Notes under the pieces: model-generated | What the model was told of the DNA's origin: nothing | Databases searched by the model: none | The model's input: only the letters and a program-made list of their open reading frames with translations | Shown here: positions 1 through 10,122 of the stretch, piece after piece | Numbering within the stretch: position 1 is the first letter of the stretch | Layout of the letters: every line of letters starts with the position of its first letter | DNA from: Luteimonas deserti | Lineage (GTDB): Bacteria; Pseudomonadota; Gammaproteobacteria; Xanthomonadales; Xanthomonadaceae | Length of the DNA: 64,000 nt | Direction: 5' to 3' | Assembly: GCF_013425765.1 (NCBI RefSeq) | Contig: NZ_JACCJZ010000017.1 | Span: 186,001 to 250,000, forward strand | Made by a program: the position numbers and the translations under genes

Positions 1-1304
<1,304 letters not shown>

Positions 1305-1418
1305 TCCCGGCTCCGCCCGGAGCACCAGCGCGGAGCCCCAGGGTCCGCGGCGGGGCGTCCCGTCGCGGACCGCTGCGTTGACGGCCTGCGACGACGCGCG
1401 CGCCGCAGCGGGGCGCTA

Positions 1419-1427
1419 TGCGATAAT
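1419..1427 (+). promoter_or_regulatory. Candidate extended -10 promoter of lepA
   Basis: TGCGATAAT fits the extended -10 pattern TGn followed by a TATAAT-like hexamer, in otherwise GC-rich DNA, 38 nt before the lepA start. No convincing -35 box lies at the right distance. A promoter here would let lepA-lepB be transcribed apart from mucD. Confidence 0.45.
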
Positions 1428-1465
1428 CGCCCGTTATCTTTTCGACGACGGCCCGGCCGCCGCCC

Positions 1466-3277
1466 ATGACCCACGATTCGATGCGGAACATCCGCAATTT
1501 CTCCATCATCGCCCACGTCGACCACGGCAAGTCGACCCTGGCCGACCGCATCATCCAGCTGTGCGGCGGCCTCCAGGCCCGCGAGATGGAGGCGCAGGTG
1601 CTCGACTCGAATCCGATCGAGCGCGAGCGCGGCATCACCATCAAGGCGCAGTCGGTGTCGCTGCCGTACACCGCGCGCGATGGCCAGGTCTACCATCTGA
1701 ACTTCATCGACACCCCCGGCCACGTCGACTTCAGCTACGAGGTCAGCCGGTCCCTGGCGGCGTGCGAAGGCGCGCTGCTGGTGGTCGACGCGGCACAGGG
1801 CGTGGAGGCGCAATCGGTCGCCAACTGCTACACGGCGATCGAGCAGGGCCTGGAAGTGGTGCCGGTGCTCAACAAGATCGATCTGCCCACGGCCGACATC
1901 GAACGCGCGAAGGCGGAGATCGAGGCCGTGATCGGCATCGACGCCGAGGACGCGGTGGCGGTCAGCGCCAAGACCGGCCTGAACGTGGTCGAGGTGCTCG
2001 AGGCGATCGTGCAGCGCATCCCGCCGCCGGCGGATCGCGGCAGTGACAAGCTGCAGGCCCTGATCATCGATTCCTGGTTCGACAACTACCTGGGCGTGGT
2101 GTCGCTGGTTCGCGTCATGCAGGGCGAGATCAAGCCGGGCGACAAGATCCAGGTGATGTCGACCGGGCGCTGGCACCAGGTCGACAAGGTCGGCGTGTTC
2201 ACGCCCAAGCGCAAGGAAACCAAGGCCCTGCGCGCGGGCGAAGTGGGCTGGATCAACGCGAGCATCAAGGATGTGCACGGCGCCCCCGTCGGCGACACCC
2301 TGACGCTGCAGGCCGACCCCGCACCCGAAGCGCTGCCCGGGTTCCAGGAAATGCAGCCGCGCGTGTTCGCAGGCCTGTTCCCGATCGATGCCGAGGATTA
2401 TCCGTCGCTGCGCGAGGCGCTCGACAAGCTGCGCCTCAACGATGCCGCGCTCCGGTTCGAGCCCGAGAGCTCCGAGGCGATGGGCTTCGGCTTCCGCTGC
2501 GGCTTCCTCGGCATGCTGCACATGGAGATCGTGCAGGAGCGGTTGGAGCGCGAGTACAACCTCGATCTGATCAGCACCGCGCCCACCGTGATCTACGAAG
2601 TGCTGCGCACCGACGGCGAGGTGGTCAGCCTCGACAATCCCGCCAAGCTGCCGCCGGCGAACCAGATCGAGGAGATCCGCGAGCCGATCATCCGCGCCAA
2701 CGTGCTCACACCGCCCGATTACGTCGGCAACGTGATCACCCTGTGCGAGGAGAAGCGCGGCAGCCAGATCGGCATCACCTACATGGGCAGCCAGGTGCAG
2801 ATCGCCTACGAACTGCCGATGGCCGAGGTGGTGCTGGATTTCTTCGACAAGCTGAAGTCGGTCAGCCGCGGCTACGCGTCGCTGGACTACCACTTCCTGC
2901 GCTTCCAGGCCGGGCCGTTCGTGCGCGTGGACACGCTGATCAACGGCGACAAAGTCGATGCACTGTCGCTGATCGTGCATCGTCAGCATGCGGACCGACG
3001 GGGCCGCGAGCTCACCGAGAAGATGAAGGAGCTCATCCCGCGGCAGATGTTCGATGTGGCGATCCAGGCGGCGATCGGCTCGCAGGTGATCGCGCGCACC
3101 ACGGTCAAGGCGATGCGCAAGAACGTGCTCGCCAAGTGCTACGGCGGCGACATCTCGCGCAAGAAGAAGCTCCTCGAGAAGCAGAAGGAAGGCAAGAAGC
3201 GCATGAAGCAGGTGGGCCGCGTCGAGATTCCGCAGGAGGCCTTCCTCGCCGTGCTCAGCACCTCCCGCGACTCCTGA
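1466..3277 (+). CDS. lepA: Elongation factor 4 (LepA), ribosome back-translocase GTPase
   Basis: Translational GTPase that acts on the ribosome in stress and in 30S assembly. Its 603 residues match the family's usual length of about 600. The G1 motif AHVDHGKST is at about residues 17-25, RGITI at about 57, DTPGHVDF (G3) at about 78 and NKID (G4) at about 132. The C-terminal LepA-specific domain is intact, with the family signature [20 protein letters not shown] near residue 560. The ATG at 1466 was taken; an in-frame ATG at 1481 (MRNIRNFS) is an equally plausible start because neither has a strong ribosome binding site. lepB follows after 61 nt, the common proteobacterial order. Confidence 0.98.
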   Translation: MTHDSMRNIRNFSIIAHVDHGKSTLADRIIQLCGGLQAREMEAQVLDSNPIERERGITIKAQSVSLPYTARDGQVYHLNFIDTPGHVDFSYEVSRSLAACEGALLVVDAAQGVEAQSVANCYTAIEQGLEVVPVLNKIDLPTADIERAKAEIEAVIGIDAEDAVAVSAKTGLNVVEVLEAIVQRIPPPADRGSDKLQALIIDSWFDNYLGVVSLVRVMQGEIKPGDKIQVMSTGRWHQVDKVGVFTPKRKETKALRAGEVGWINASIKDVHGAPVGDTLTLQADPAPEALPGFQEMQPRVFAGLFPIDAEDYPSLREALDKLRLNDAALRFEPESSEAMGFGFRCGFLGMLHMEIVQERLEREYNLDLISTAPTVIYEVLRTDGEVVSLDNPAKLPPANQIEEIREPIIRANVLTPPDYVGNVITLCEEKRGSQIGITYMGSQVQIAYELPMAEVVLDFFDKLKSVSRGYASLDYHFLRFQAGPFVRVDTLINGDKVDALSLIVHRQHADRRGRELTEKMKELIPRQMFDVAIQAAIGSQVIARTTVKAMRKNVLAKCYGGDISRKKKLLEKQKEGKKRMKQVGRVEIPQEAFLAVLSTSRDS

Positions 3278-3338
3278 TTCGTGGTTTGATAGCGCCGGCC
3301 GCCGCCCCGGCCCGTCCGAGTTCTTCCGAGGATCCTGC

Positions 3339-4133
3339 ATGAAATGGTTCGAGACCGCGCTGGTCGTGCTGACGCTGCTCACCGGCGTCATCTGGCTGCT
3401 GGACAGGCTGTTCCTGGCCAAGCGGCGCGCACGTCGCGGCGGCCTGATCGAGGCCCGCGAGCCGGTGCTGGTCGACTACTCGCGCGCCTTCTTTCCGGTG
3501 CTGATCGTGGTCCTGATCCTGCGCAGCTTCGTCGCCGAGCCGTTCCGGATCCCCTCCAGCTCGATGATGCCGACGCTGTTGATCGGCGACTTCATCCTGG
3601 TCAACAAGTTCAGCTACGGCATCCGCCTGCCGATCACCAACCGGAAGGTCGTCGACATCGGCGCGCCCGAGCGCGGTGACGTGGTGGTGTTCCGCCCGCC
3701 CCAGCACCCCGACCAGGACTGGATCAAGCGCGTGATCGGCCTGCCCGGCGACACCATCGAATTCCGCGACAATCAGGTCTTCGTCAACGAGGTCGCCTTC
3801 GGCTACGAGCGCCTCGCCACCTACGAGGGCGTGGGCCGCGGCGCCGAGATGACCGGGGCCTCGCTCTATGCCGAGCAGATGCCGGACCGACGCCACGAGA
3901 TCCTGCATATCGACCAGGCCGCGCCGTTCCACCTCGGCGAGGGCACCTTCCACGTGCCGCAGGGCCATTACTTCGTGATGGGCGACAACCGTGACCGCAG
4001 CGACGACGGCCGCTTCTGGGGTACGCTTCCCGAGACCCAGCTGCGTGGCAAGGCGTTCCTGATCTGGATGAACGTCGATACCGCCGCGCCGGGCTGGGTC
4101 GACTGGGGAAGGATCGGCAATCCGATCCGCTGA
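3339..4133 (+). CDS. lepB: Signal peptidase I
   Basis: Inner-membrane serine protease that removes signal peptides from exported preproteins. The protein has 264 residues. Transmembrane segments lie at about residues 5-25 and 50-65. The S26 box IPSSSMMPTL carries the nucleophile Ser75, and the general base Lys130 is in DWIKRVIGLPGD. The GDNRDRSDDGRFWG box lies near residue 215. The Ser/Lys dyad is complete. It lies between lepA and DUF4845-rnc-era, a conserved arrangement, and is probably co-transcribed with them. The start is supported by the match to LepB N-termini. Confidence 0.97.
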   Translation: MKWFETALVVLTLLTGVIWLLDRLFLAKRRARRGGLIEAREPVLVDYSRAFFPVLIVVLILRSFVAEPFRIPSSSMMPTLLIGDFILVNKFSYGIRLPITNRKVVDIGAPERGDVVVFRPPQHPDQDWIKRVIGLPGDTIEFRDNQVFVNEVAFGYERLATYEGVGRGAEMTGASLYAEQMPDRRHEILHIDQAAPFHLGEGTFHVPQGHYFVMGDNRDRSDDGRFWGTLPETQLRGKAFLIWMNVDTAAPGWVDWGRIGNPIR

Positions 4134-4170
4134 GCCGCCGGCGGCAGGCCGGTTTTCGAGGGGACGTTCC

Positions 4171-4551
4171 ATGAGACGCACGCAACGCGGCATCACCCTG
4201 CTGGGCTTCATCATCGTGCTGGCGGTCATCGGTTTCTTCGCCTATGTGGGCATGAAGCTGTTTCCGATGTACTCCGAGTACTACAGCGTCAAATCCGCAC
4301 TGAAGGGGCTCGCCAACGAGTCGGGCGTGGCGGCCTCCGATCCTGCGCGCATCCAGGATCTGTTCTTCCGCCGGCTCTACATCAGCTATTCGGAGAACGT
4401 GAAGCCGCAGAACGTCAAGATCCGCCGCGTCGACAACGGCTGGCAGATGGACGTGCAGTACGAGGTGCGCCGTCCGCTGATCGGCAATCTCGACGTCGTG
4501 GGCAAGTTCCACGCCACGCAGATGCTGCGCCGCGGTGGCGACGGCGTGTGA
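4171..4551 (+). CDS. DUF4845 membrane-anchored protein
   Basis: A 126-residue protein of unknown function with an N-terminal pilin-like segment ([22 protein letters not shown], cut here for length) as its only membrane helix and a small soluble remainder. Proteins of this family are regularly encoded between lepB and rnc in gamma- and betaproteobacteria, as here. The start has GAGGGG about 8 nt upstream (from 4158), a good ribosome binding site. Its last 17 bases overlap rnc in another frame, which suggests coupled translation. No biochemical role is assigned. Confidence 0.88.
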   Translation: MRRTQRGITLLGFIIVLAVIGFFAYVGMKLFPMYSEYYSVKSALKGLANESGVAASDPARIQDLFFRRLYISYSENVKPQNVKIRRVDNGWQMDVQYEVRRPLIGNLDVVGKFHATQMLRRGGDGV

Positions 4552-5218
4552 CCGGCAGCAGGGGCGGTTCGCGGGGCACGTGTTCCGCGATCCCGCCCTG
4601 CTGGTGCAGGCGCTGACGCATCGCAGTGCCGGCGCACCGCACAACGAGCGGCTCGAGTTCCTCGGCGACGCCATTCTCGGCGCGCTGATCGCCGAAGCGC
4701 TCTACGCACGCTGGCCCACCGCCGACGAAGGCACGCTCACCCGCGCCCGCGCGGAGCTGGTGCGTGAATCCTCGCTGGCGGCCGTGGCCCGCGAGCTCGA
4801 GATCGGGGCCCGTCTGGTACTGGGCCCCGGCGAGATGAAGTCCGGCGGACATCGTCGCGATTCGATCCTGGCCGACGCGCTCGAGGCGCTGATCGCCGCC
4901 GTGTACCTCGATGCAGGTCTGGACGGCTGCCGCAACGTCGTGCTTCCGCTGTTCGACCGCACCATCGCGGTGCTGGCCAGCGGCCAGGTCACGAAGGATG
5001 CGAAGACCCGCCTGCAGGAATGGCTGCAGGCGCGCCAGCGTCCGCTGCCCCAGTACGAACTGCTCGGCGAGAGCGGAGAAGAACACGCCAAGGTGTTCCT
5101 GGTGCGCTGCGCGCTGGGCGACGGCGCGGTGCACGCGGACGGGCAGGGCAGCTCGCGCCGCGCCGCTGAACAGCGCGCGGCCGAAGGCGTGATCGGCCAG
5201 CTCGACGGCGTGCGCTGA
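4535..5218 (+). CDS. rnc: Ribonuclease III
   Basis: Double-strand RNA endonuclease for rRNA precursor processing and mRNA turnover. The protein has 227 residues. The catalytic signature [13 protein letters not shown] lies at about residues 37-49 and the second acidic cluster [15 protein letters not shown] at about 112-126. The C-terminal dsRNA-binding domain (about 150-225) ends in the usual RRAAEQRAA pattern. The start taken is GTG at 4535, inside the end of the DUF4845 gene; it gives about 28 residues before the conserved LTHRS, the normal spacing. The era gene follows after 54 nt. Confidence 0.95.
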   Translation: MATACDRQQGRFAGHVFRDPALLVQALTHRSAGAPHNERLEFLGDAILGALIAEALYARWPTADEGTLTRARAELVRESSLAAVARELEIGARLVLGPGEMKSGGHRRDSILADALEALIAAVYLDAGLDGCRNVVLPLFDRTIAVLASGQVTKDAKTRLQEWLQARQRPLPQYELLGESGEEHAKVFLVRCALGDGAVHADGQGSSRRAAEQRAAEGVIGQLDGVR

Positions 5219-5260
5219 GCCACGACGCCCGCGTTCCGGCGCGCCCCCCGCGGCAAGCCG

Positions 5261-5266
5261 TAGAAT
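5261..5266 (+). promoter_or_regulatory. -10 hexamer placed for a leaderless era transcript
   Basis: TAGAAT lies 6 nt before the era ATG, so transcription would start at or very near the first base of the start codon. No Shine-Dalgarno sequence is visible upstream of era, and no clear -35 box is seen in the GC-rich flank. Confidence 0.4.
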
Positions 5267-5272
5267 GCCGGC

Positions 5273-6178
5273 ATGACCGAGAGCACCCCCACGTCCCACC
5301 ACGCCGGCTTCGTCGCCGTGATCGGCCGACCCAACGTCGGCAAGTCCACCCTGGTCAACGCGCTCGTCGGCGCGAAGGTCAGCATCGTCTCCAATCGCCC
5401 CCAGACCACGCGCCACCGTCTGCTGGGCATCGCGACCTTTCCGCAGGGCCAGCTGATGCTGGTCGACACCCCCGGCATCCACCGCGAACAGAGGCGGGCG
5501 ATGAACCGGATCATGAACCGGGCCGCGCGCGGCGCCCTCGAGGGTGTGGACGCGGCGCTGCTGGTGGTCGTGGCCGGGCGCTGGGACGACGAGGACACGC
5601 TGGCATTCGAAGCACTGCGCGACGCAGGTGTGCCGGTGGTGCTGGTGGTCAACCAGATCGACCGGATGAAGGACAAGACCGCGTTGCTGCCGTACCTGCA
5701 GACGGTGACCGGCGGTCGCGAATTCGCCGGCGTGGTGCCGCTGTCCGCACTCAAGCGCAACGGCCTGCCGCAGCTCGTTGCCACCGTGTTGCCGCTGCTG
5801 CCGCTCCAGGCGGCGCTCTACGGCGAAGACGAGATCACCGACAAGAGTCAGCGGTTCCTGGCCGGCGAACTGGTGCGCGAGCAACTGATGCGCCAGCTCG
5901 GAAACGAGCTGCCGTATGCGACGACGGTCGAGATCGAAAGCTTCACCGTCGACGGCACCATGCTGCGCATCGGCGCGGTGATCTGGGTCGAGCGCGAGGG
6001 CCAGAAGGCCATCGTGATCGGCAAGGCAGGGACCCGGCTGAAGGAGATCAGCACCCGCGCGCGGCTCGGAATGGAGCGTCTGTTCGACGCCAAGGTCTTC
6101 CTCGAGACCTGGGTGCGCGTGCGCGAGGGCTGGTCCGACGACGAAGCCGCACTCAAGGCGCTGGGTTATGGCGACTGA
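5273..6178 (+). CDS. era: GTPase Era
   Basis: Essential GTPase that binds the 3' end of 16S rRNA and helps 30S maturation. The protein has 301 residues. G1 is GRPNVGKST at about residues 16-24, G3 is DTPG at about 64-67, and G4 reads NQID at about 126-129 rather than the usual NKxD. The C-terminal KH domain includes [12 protein letters not shown] near residue 245. The end, down to GYGD, is complete. The lysine-to-glutamine change in G4 could weaken guanine contacts but may be tolerated; the rest of the fold is intact. It overlaps the next gene by 11 nt. Confidence 0.97.
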   Translation: MTESTPTSHHAGFVAVIGRPNVGKSTLVNALVGAKVSIVSNRPQTTRHRLLGIATFPQGQLMLVDTPGIHREQRRAMNRIMNRAARGALEGVDAALLVVVAGRWDDEDTLAFEALRDAGVPVVLVVNQIDRMKDKTALLPYLQTVTGGREFAGVVPLSALKRNGLPQLVATVLPLLPLQAALYGEDEITDKSQRFLAGELVREQLMRQLGNELPYATTVEIESFTVDGTMLRIGAVIWVEREGQKAIVIGKAGTRLKEISTRARLGMERLFDAKVFLETWVRVREGWSDDEAALKALGYGD

Positions 6179-6596
6179 GCAGCGCGCCCAGGGGCAGTGC
6201 CTGTGCGGCAGCGTGGTCATCAGCATTCCGGCCGGTGATGCCGGCATCAGTGTCTGCCACTGCCGCATGTGCCGGCGCTGGGGCGGTGGCCCCGCCATGG
6301 TGGTCCACGCCGGCCCCGGATTGCGGATCGAACAGGGCGGGGGGCTGGTGTCGCGGTTCGCGTCCTCCGAGTGGGCCGAACGCGCGTTCTGTGCGCAGTG
6401 CGGCAGCCACCTGTTTTACCGGAGCCTCGCCGACGACGCGCATTACGTGGCGGCGGGCCTGTTCGAGACGCTGCCGGGCGCCACTCTGACGATGGAGATC
6501 TTCGTCGACGCCAAGCCCGACTGGTACGCCTTCGTCGAGGCCGGAGAACGCCTGACCGAGGCCGAGTTTCTCGCCCGGATGGGCGCTGCCGGCTGA
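6168..6596 (+). CDS. GFA-family (CENP-V/GFA) zinc-binding protein
   Basis: A 142-residue small enzyme-like protein of the family named after glutathione-dependent formaldehyde-activating enzyme; most members have unknown substrates. The cysteine pattern is complete: CLCG near residue 10, CHCRMC near 30 and CAQCG near 80, which should hold two zinc ions. It starts inside the end of era (11-nt overlap) and ends 14 nt before recO. Era and recO are usually adjacent, so this gene looks like a lineage-specific insertion into a conserved operon. Whether it affects formaldehyde metabolism is not shown by the sequence. Confidence 0.9.
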   Translation: MATEQRAQGQCLCGSVVISIPAGDAGISVCHCRMCRRWGGGPAMVVHAGPGLRIEQGGGLVSRFASSEWAERAFCAQCGSHLFYRSLADDAHYVAAGLFETLPGATLTMEIFVDAKPDWYAFVEAGERLTEAEFLARMGAAG

Positions 6597-6610
6597 GGCC
6601 CCGCGGGCCC

Positions 6611-7333
6611 ATGCGCATCGAGGACCAGGCCGCCCACGTGCTCCACGCGCGGCCGTGGCGCGAGACCAGTCTTCTGGTCGAAGTGCTGACCCGCGACCAC
6701 GGCAGGCTCGGGCTCGTGGCGCGCGGCGTGCAGGGCCCGAAGCGCCATGTGCTGCGCGCCGCCCTGCAGCCATTGCAGCTGGTGCGCTTGTCGGTGGTGT
6801 TGCGCGGTGAGCTCGCCCAGCTGCGCGGCGCCGAGGCACTCGATGCGGCGCCGCGACTGAGCGGCGACGCGATGCTGGCGGGCTTCTACGTCTGCGAACT
6901 GGTGCTTCGCCTCGCGCCGCGTCAGGATCCCGCGCCGGAGCTGTTCGATGCCTATTCCCGTGTGCGCGAGCGCCTGCGCATCCCGACAGGCCTGGCCTGG
7001 ACCCTGCGCCGGTTCGAGCGCGACCTGCTCGATGCGCTGGGCGTGGGGTTCGCCCTGGATCACGACGGCGACGGCGAGCCGATCGATCCCGCCGCACGCT
7101 ACCGCCTGGACCCCGAGCATGGTCCGCGGCGGCTCCGGCAGGACAGCGGTGCGGGCGAACGCAACGCAGCGGCCACCGGCCAAGGCCTGCTGGCGCTCGC
7201 GGCCGGCGACACCCCGCCCGACAGCGCGGACCTCGCCGGCCTACGTCGTGCCCTGCGCACGGTGCTCGCACACCACCTGGGACCGCGCGGTCTGAAGTCG
7301 TGGGAGCTCGCCAGCGATCTGGCGGGTCGCTGA
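6611..7333 (+). CDS. recO: DNA repair protein RecO
   Basis: RecFOR-pathway protein that anneals DNA and loads RecA on SSB-coated single strands. The protein has 240 residues. The N-terminal OB-fold includes [20 protein letters not shown] and GVQGPKR, and an alpha-helical C-terminal region follows; both match the family. The start is the ATG at 6611 ([11 protein letters not shown]), 14 nt after the GFA gene. The frame is open far upstream, but that part overlaps the GFA gene and is not coding. It is the last gene of the era operon here; pdxJ, often next in other genomes, does not follow. Confidence 0.95.
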   Translation: MRIEDQAAHVLHARPWRETSLLVEVLTRDHGRLGLVARGVQGPKRHVLRAALQPLQLVRLSVVLRGELAQLRGAEALDAAPRLSGDAMLAGFYVCELVLRLAPRQDPAPELFDAYSRVRERLRIPTGLAWTLRRFERDLLDALGVGFALDHDGDGEPIDPAARYRLDPEHGPRRLRQDSGAGERNAAATGQGLLALAAGDTPPDSADLAGLRRALRTVLAHHLGPRGLKSWELASDLAGR

Positions 7334-7528
7334 CCCACGGGTTGGAGCGGCGACTGGACCTGTCGAGCTTCGCAGCAGGTGGACGCCGCCGGGATCCGCT
7401 TGGGGCGGAAGGTTCGAACGCGCGCTCACGTCATCGGCTCGAGCCCGTCGCGACGCGAATATGCGTCGCCTGTCGACGTCCCGACCGGCGCCAGAGCGCG
7501 CATACACCCGCCGAGCCCGCCTCCCACG

Positions 7529-8413
7529 CTATCCGTGAGGCGCACTCGTCAACGTGCGCCGCAGGCGGGCCGGGGTCTGTCCGTACTCGCGGCTGATGAC
7601 CGCCACGAAACCCGCATACGTGTCGAAGCCGACGGCCTGTGCGACCGCTGCCAGGCTCAAACGCGGATCGCGCATCACCACCAGAGCGCGCTCGGCCCGG
7701 GCGCGCAGCACGTACTGCCAGATCGAGCACCCGATGGTCACGCGGAAGGTGCGGCTGAGGTGGAAGAGGCTGGTCGACGCCGCGGCGGCGATGGCCGCTA
7801 GATCGAGCCGGGTCGCGAGATTCGTGTGGATGTACTCCAGCGCCCGTCGCACGCGCCAGTCGCGCGATCCCGTCCGCGCGCCGACACGCCGGTGCGTGGG
7901 GGTCGGTACCAGCACGGCCGCGAGGGCGACGAAGAGTGCATCGCCCACCAGCGTCCCGTGCGGCTGTCCATTCGCGGCGTCCGTGCGCAATGCGTGCAGC
8001 AGCTGCACGGCGAGCGGGGCGTCGAGTCGTCGACCGCTGCGCAGCCGGTGGCCGGCCGCATCGACTTCCGGCCCCAGCGCGGCGGCCAAAGCGTCGGTCG
8101 AGAAATAGAAACAGGCGGCTTCCAGCGGGGTTTCCCACCACGACGCTCCGCCGACGCCGGCCTCGATCACCGAAAGTTCGTCTCGTTCTGTGAACGCCTG
8201 GCCATGGCCCTGGAGCCGGAAGCCGATCCGCGGTACCGCCGTGCCGAGGGGAAGCGCAAGGTGATGGAAGGGCAGGCCCGGGGCTTCCAGGCGGGTCGCC
8301 TCGATGCGCGAGTGCTCCATCGCGCAGAAGCTCCACTCGGCGCGGGCGAGCAGCGCCGTCCCCATCCCCGGCGGAATCTTGTTCATCTGGGCGATCGGTA
8401 CGCCTGCCTGCAT
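7529..8413 (-). CDS. AraC-family transcriptional regulator
   Basis: A 294-residue regulator with an N-terminal sensing region of about 190 residues and a C-terminal AraC double helix-turn-helix (about residues 195-290: RRALEYIHTNLATRLDLAAI ... AVAQAVGFDTYAGFVAVISR). The typical second-helix phrase GQTPARLRR closes the domain. The start at 8413 is set by GAGGGGAG 5-6 nt upstream. It is divergent from the gene for a secreted HExxH protein, with 135 nt between the two starts, so that gene is the natural first target to consider. The ligand cannot be read from the sequence. The 195-bp gap to recO (7334-7528) shows nothing. Confidence 0.88.
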   Translation of the reverse strand: MQAGVPIAQMNKIPPGMGTALLARAEWSFCAMEHSRIEATRLEAPGLPFHHLALPLGTAVPRIGFRLQGHGQAFTERDELSVIEAGVGGASWWETPLEAACFYFSTDALAAALGPEVDAAGHRLRSGRRLDAPLAVQLLHALRTDAANGQPHGTLVGDALFVALAAVLVPTPTHRRVGARTGSRDWRVRRALEYIHTNLATRLDLAAIAAAASTSLFHLSRTFRVTIGCSIWQYVLRARAERALVVMRDPRLSLAAVAQAVGFDTYAGFVAVISREYGQTPARLRRTLTSAPHG

Positions 8414-8548
8414 CGGGCTCCCCTCGGCAGCATGCGGCGACGAACAGCAGGATTTCGAAGGACGAGGCTGGGTGCCCAGGGCTACCGTGTCAAGGCTGGC
8501 GCCGCCCGCACGATGCATCCCCGCCATACGTTCCCCGGAGTAACCGTC

Positions 8549-9301
8549 ATGCCACGTTCCCTGTTTGCCGTCCTCCTTGTCTGTCTCGGCCTCCCCAGCG
8601 GCATCGTCCGGGCCGAGGCCTGTCGCTGCCAGTACGCCGACAAGGCGGCGCTGCATGCAGGCGCCACGGATGTGGTCGAGGACGTCCTGCGCCAGGCACG
8701 TGACGCGGCGGTGCTGGACCTGGCGCCGGTTGCGGTCGAGGTGCGGAACACGCCGGCACTGATCCTGGTGAGCTTCGATACCCGCACGATCTACCTGCCG
8801 TGGTGGCAGGAGCTCGATCCTGCGACGCAGGAGGTCTTCATGCATCTGGGAGGCGGGGACGTAGCCGGGCGGCGGCTGTTCGATCTGCTCTTCCAGCAGT
8901 TCTTCATCGCCCACGAAGCGGCGCACTGGGTCCAGGCGCAGGCCAGGGGACACACCTCCAACGAAGAATTCTTCCGCGATGCAGACCACTATCGGAACGA
9001 GGCCGAGGCGAATGCGCTGGCGGTGGCGTTCTGGCGACAGACCCGCGAAGGCGAAGCCTATCTCGCCGAGCTGCATCGGGTACTGGCGCCTGTGGCCGCG
9101 CGCTTGCCCGATCCCGTACCGCCGGGCGCGGCAGCGGCCGAGCACTTCAATGCGAATTACGAGGCACTGGGCTCGGATCCGATGTCCTACGCCTGGTTCC
9201 AGTTCCGCTTCGTCCTCGATGCACTGGAGCAACGCGGCGGCCTCGATTTCGCGCAGCTCGTCCGCAACATGAGGGTGCCGACCGACGCCAGCGATCGCTG
9301 A
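8549..9301 (+). CDS. Secreted HExxH protein, putative metallopeptidase (unrecognised family)
   Basis: A 250-residue protein that I cannot place in a named family. Residues 1-22 form a clean signal peptide (MPRSLFAVLLVCLGLPSG, then cleavage near VRA/EAC). Two cysteines follow the cleavage site (EACRC). A zinc-peptidase-like HEAAHW motif lies at residues 122-127, and NEAEANALAVAFW at about 150-162 supplies glutamates that could be a third metal ligand, as in gluzincins. The start has GGAG 7-10 nt upstream. It is divergent from an AraC regulator. The motif pair supports a periplasmic zinc peptidase, but catalysis is inference. Confidence 0.75.
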   Translation: MPRSLFAVLLVCLGLPSGIVRAEACRCQYADKAALHAGATDVVEDVLRQARDAAVLDLAPVAVEVRNTPALILVSFDTRTIYLPWWQELDPATQEVFMHLGGGDVAGRRLFDLLFQQFFIAHEAAHWVQAQARGHTSNEEFFRDADHYRNEAEANALAVAFWRQTREGEAYLAELHRVLAPVAARLPDPVPPGAAAAEHFNANYEALGSDPMSYAWFQFRFVLDALEQRGGLDFAQLVRNMRVPTDASDR

Positions 9302-9378
9302 GCCGGCGCAGCGTGCCGCGGGCTACCGGAGCGGGCCGCCCCGGCCATGGGTGGTTCCGAGGCCGGCGCGCGCCGTGG

Positions 9379-10089
9379 TCATCCGCCCTCCAGGGTGCGC
9401 TGCACGGCGTCGCGGAACGCACGCAGGGCATCGCGGGAGTCGGGCGTGGCATGGAGTGCCGCTGCCGCGGTGCCGAGGCGGTCGGCGCCGACGAAGCCGC
9501 AGCCCGCACGCAGCCGATGCAGGGCCGCGCGCACCGCCGGCAGGTCCTGTGTCTCGCTCGCGCGGACGATGGTGTCCCGCGTTCCGGGAAGCTCGCCGAG
9601 GAACAGCGCACGCAGCGCCTGGGCGTTGGCGGCGTCGCCGCCGACGGCCGCAAGTGCGGCGGCCGCGTTCCAGACCGCAGCGCCGGACGGCGACTCCGAC
9701 GACGGCTGCGAAGGCCGGTCGGCAGCCCGCGTGGGGCCCAGCAGGCGACGGATCGCGGCCTGCCACGCGCCCGCGCTGAGCGGTTTGCTCACGGCCAGCA
9801 CGAAGCCGGCAGCGCGCAGTGCGTCCAGGGCATCGCTCTCGCGCGCCGCGGTATGGGCCAGCGCCGGTACTTCGAGGCCGTCGCGCCGCAACTGCGCAAG
9901 CAGGCCGACGCCGGTGCCGTCGGGCAACTGCGCGTCGATGAGCCAGGCGTCGTGGCCGCCCCTGGCGGCGCGGGTGTAGGCCTGCGCCACCGTGGCCGCC
10001 ACCTCCACATCGGCGGGCAGCGCGGCAGCGGCGGCAAGCAGGAAGTTCCGGCTGGTGGGGTCGTCTTCGACCAGCAGCAATCGGGTCAT
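9379..10089 (-). CDS. Response-regulator receiver plus HPt domain protein
   Basis: A 236-residue signalling protein. The receiver domain (about 1-115) has the acidic pair Asp9/Asp10, phospho-acceptor Asp52 in LIDAQLPDG, Thr80 and Lys102 (SKPLS), so it should be phosphorylatable. After a linker, residues about 135-235 form an HPt-like helical domain with HRLRAGCGFVGA, where His191 sits at the phosphotransfer position. There is no output domain and no kinase gene nearby, so it probably shuttles phosphate within a phosphorelay whose kinase is elsewhere. It is divergent from ydbH, with only 33 nt between the two start codons. Confidence 0.85.
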   Translation of the reverse strand: MTRLLLVEDDPTSRNFLLAAAAALPADVEVAATVAQAYTRAARGGHDAWLIDAQLPDGTGVGLLAQLRRDGLEVPALAHTAARESDALDALRAAGFVLAVSKPLSAGAWQAAIRRLLGPTRAADRPSQPSSESPSGAAVWNAAAALAAVGGDAANAQALRALFLGELPGTRDTIVRASETQDLPAVRAALHRLRAGCGFVGADRLGTAAAALHATPDSRDALRAFRDAVQRTLEGG

Positions 10090-10110
10090 GGGCGCTCCTT
10101 GCGGGACGGG

Positions 10111-10116
10111 TATTCT
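10111..10116 (+). promoter_or_regulatory. -10 hexamer placed for a leaderless ydbH transcript
   Basis: TATTCT sits 6 nt before the ydbH ATG in the 33-bp gap between divergent genes. No ribosome binding site is seen before ydbH. The spacing is identical to that at era. Confidence 0.35.
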
Positions 10117-10122
10117 CCGGCG

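Noticed and set aside
7334-7528. Terminator or small RNA between recO and the araC gene
   Set aside because: No stable hairpin with a T-tract and no promoter-like hexamer in a sensible place.
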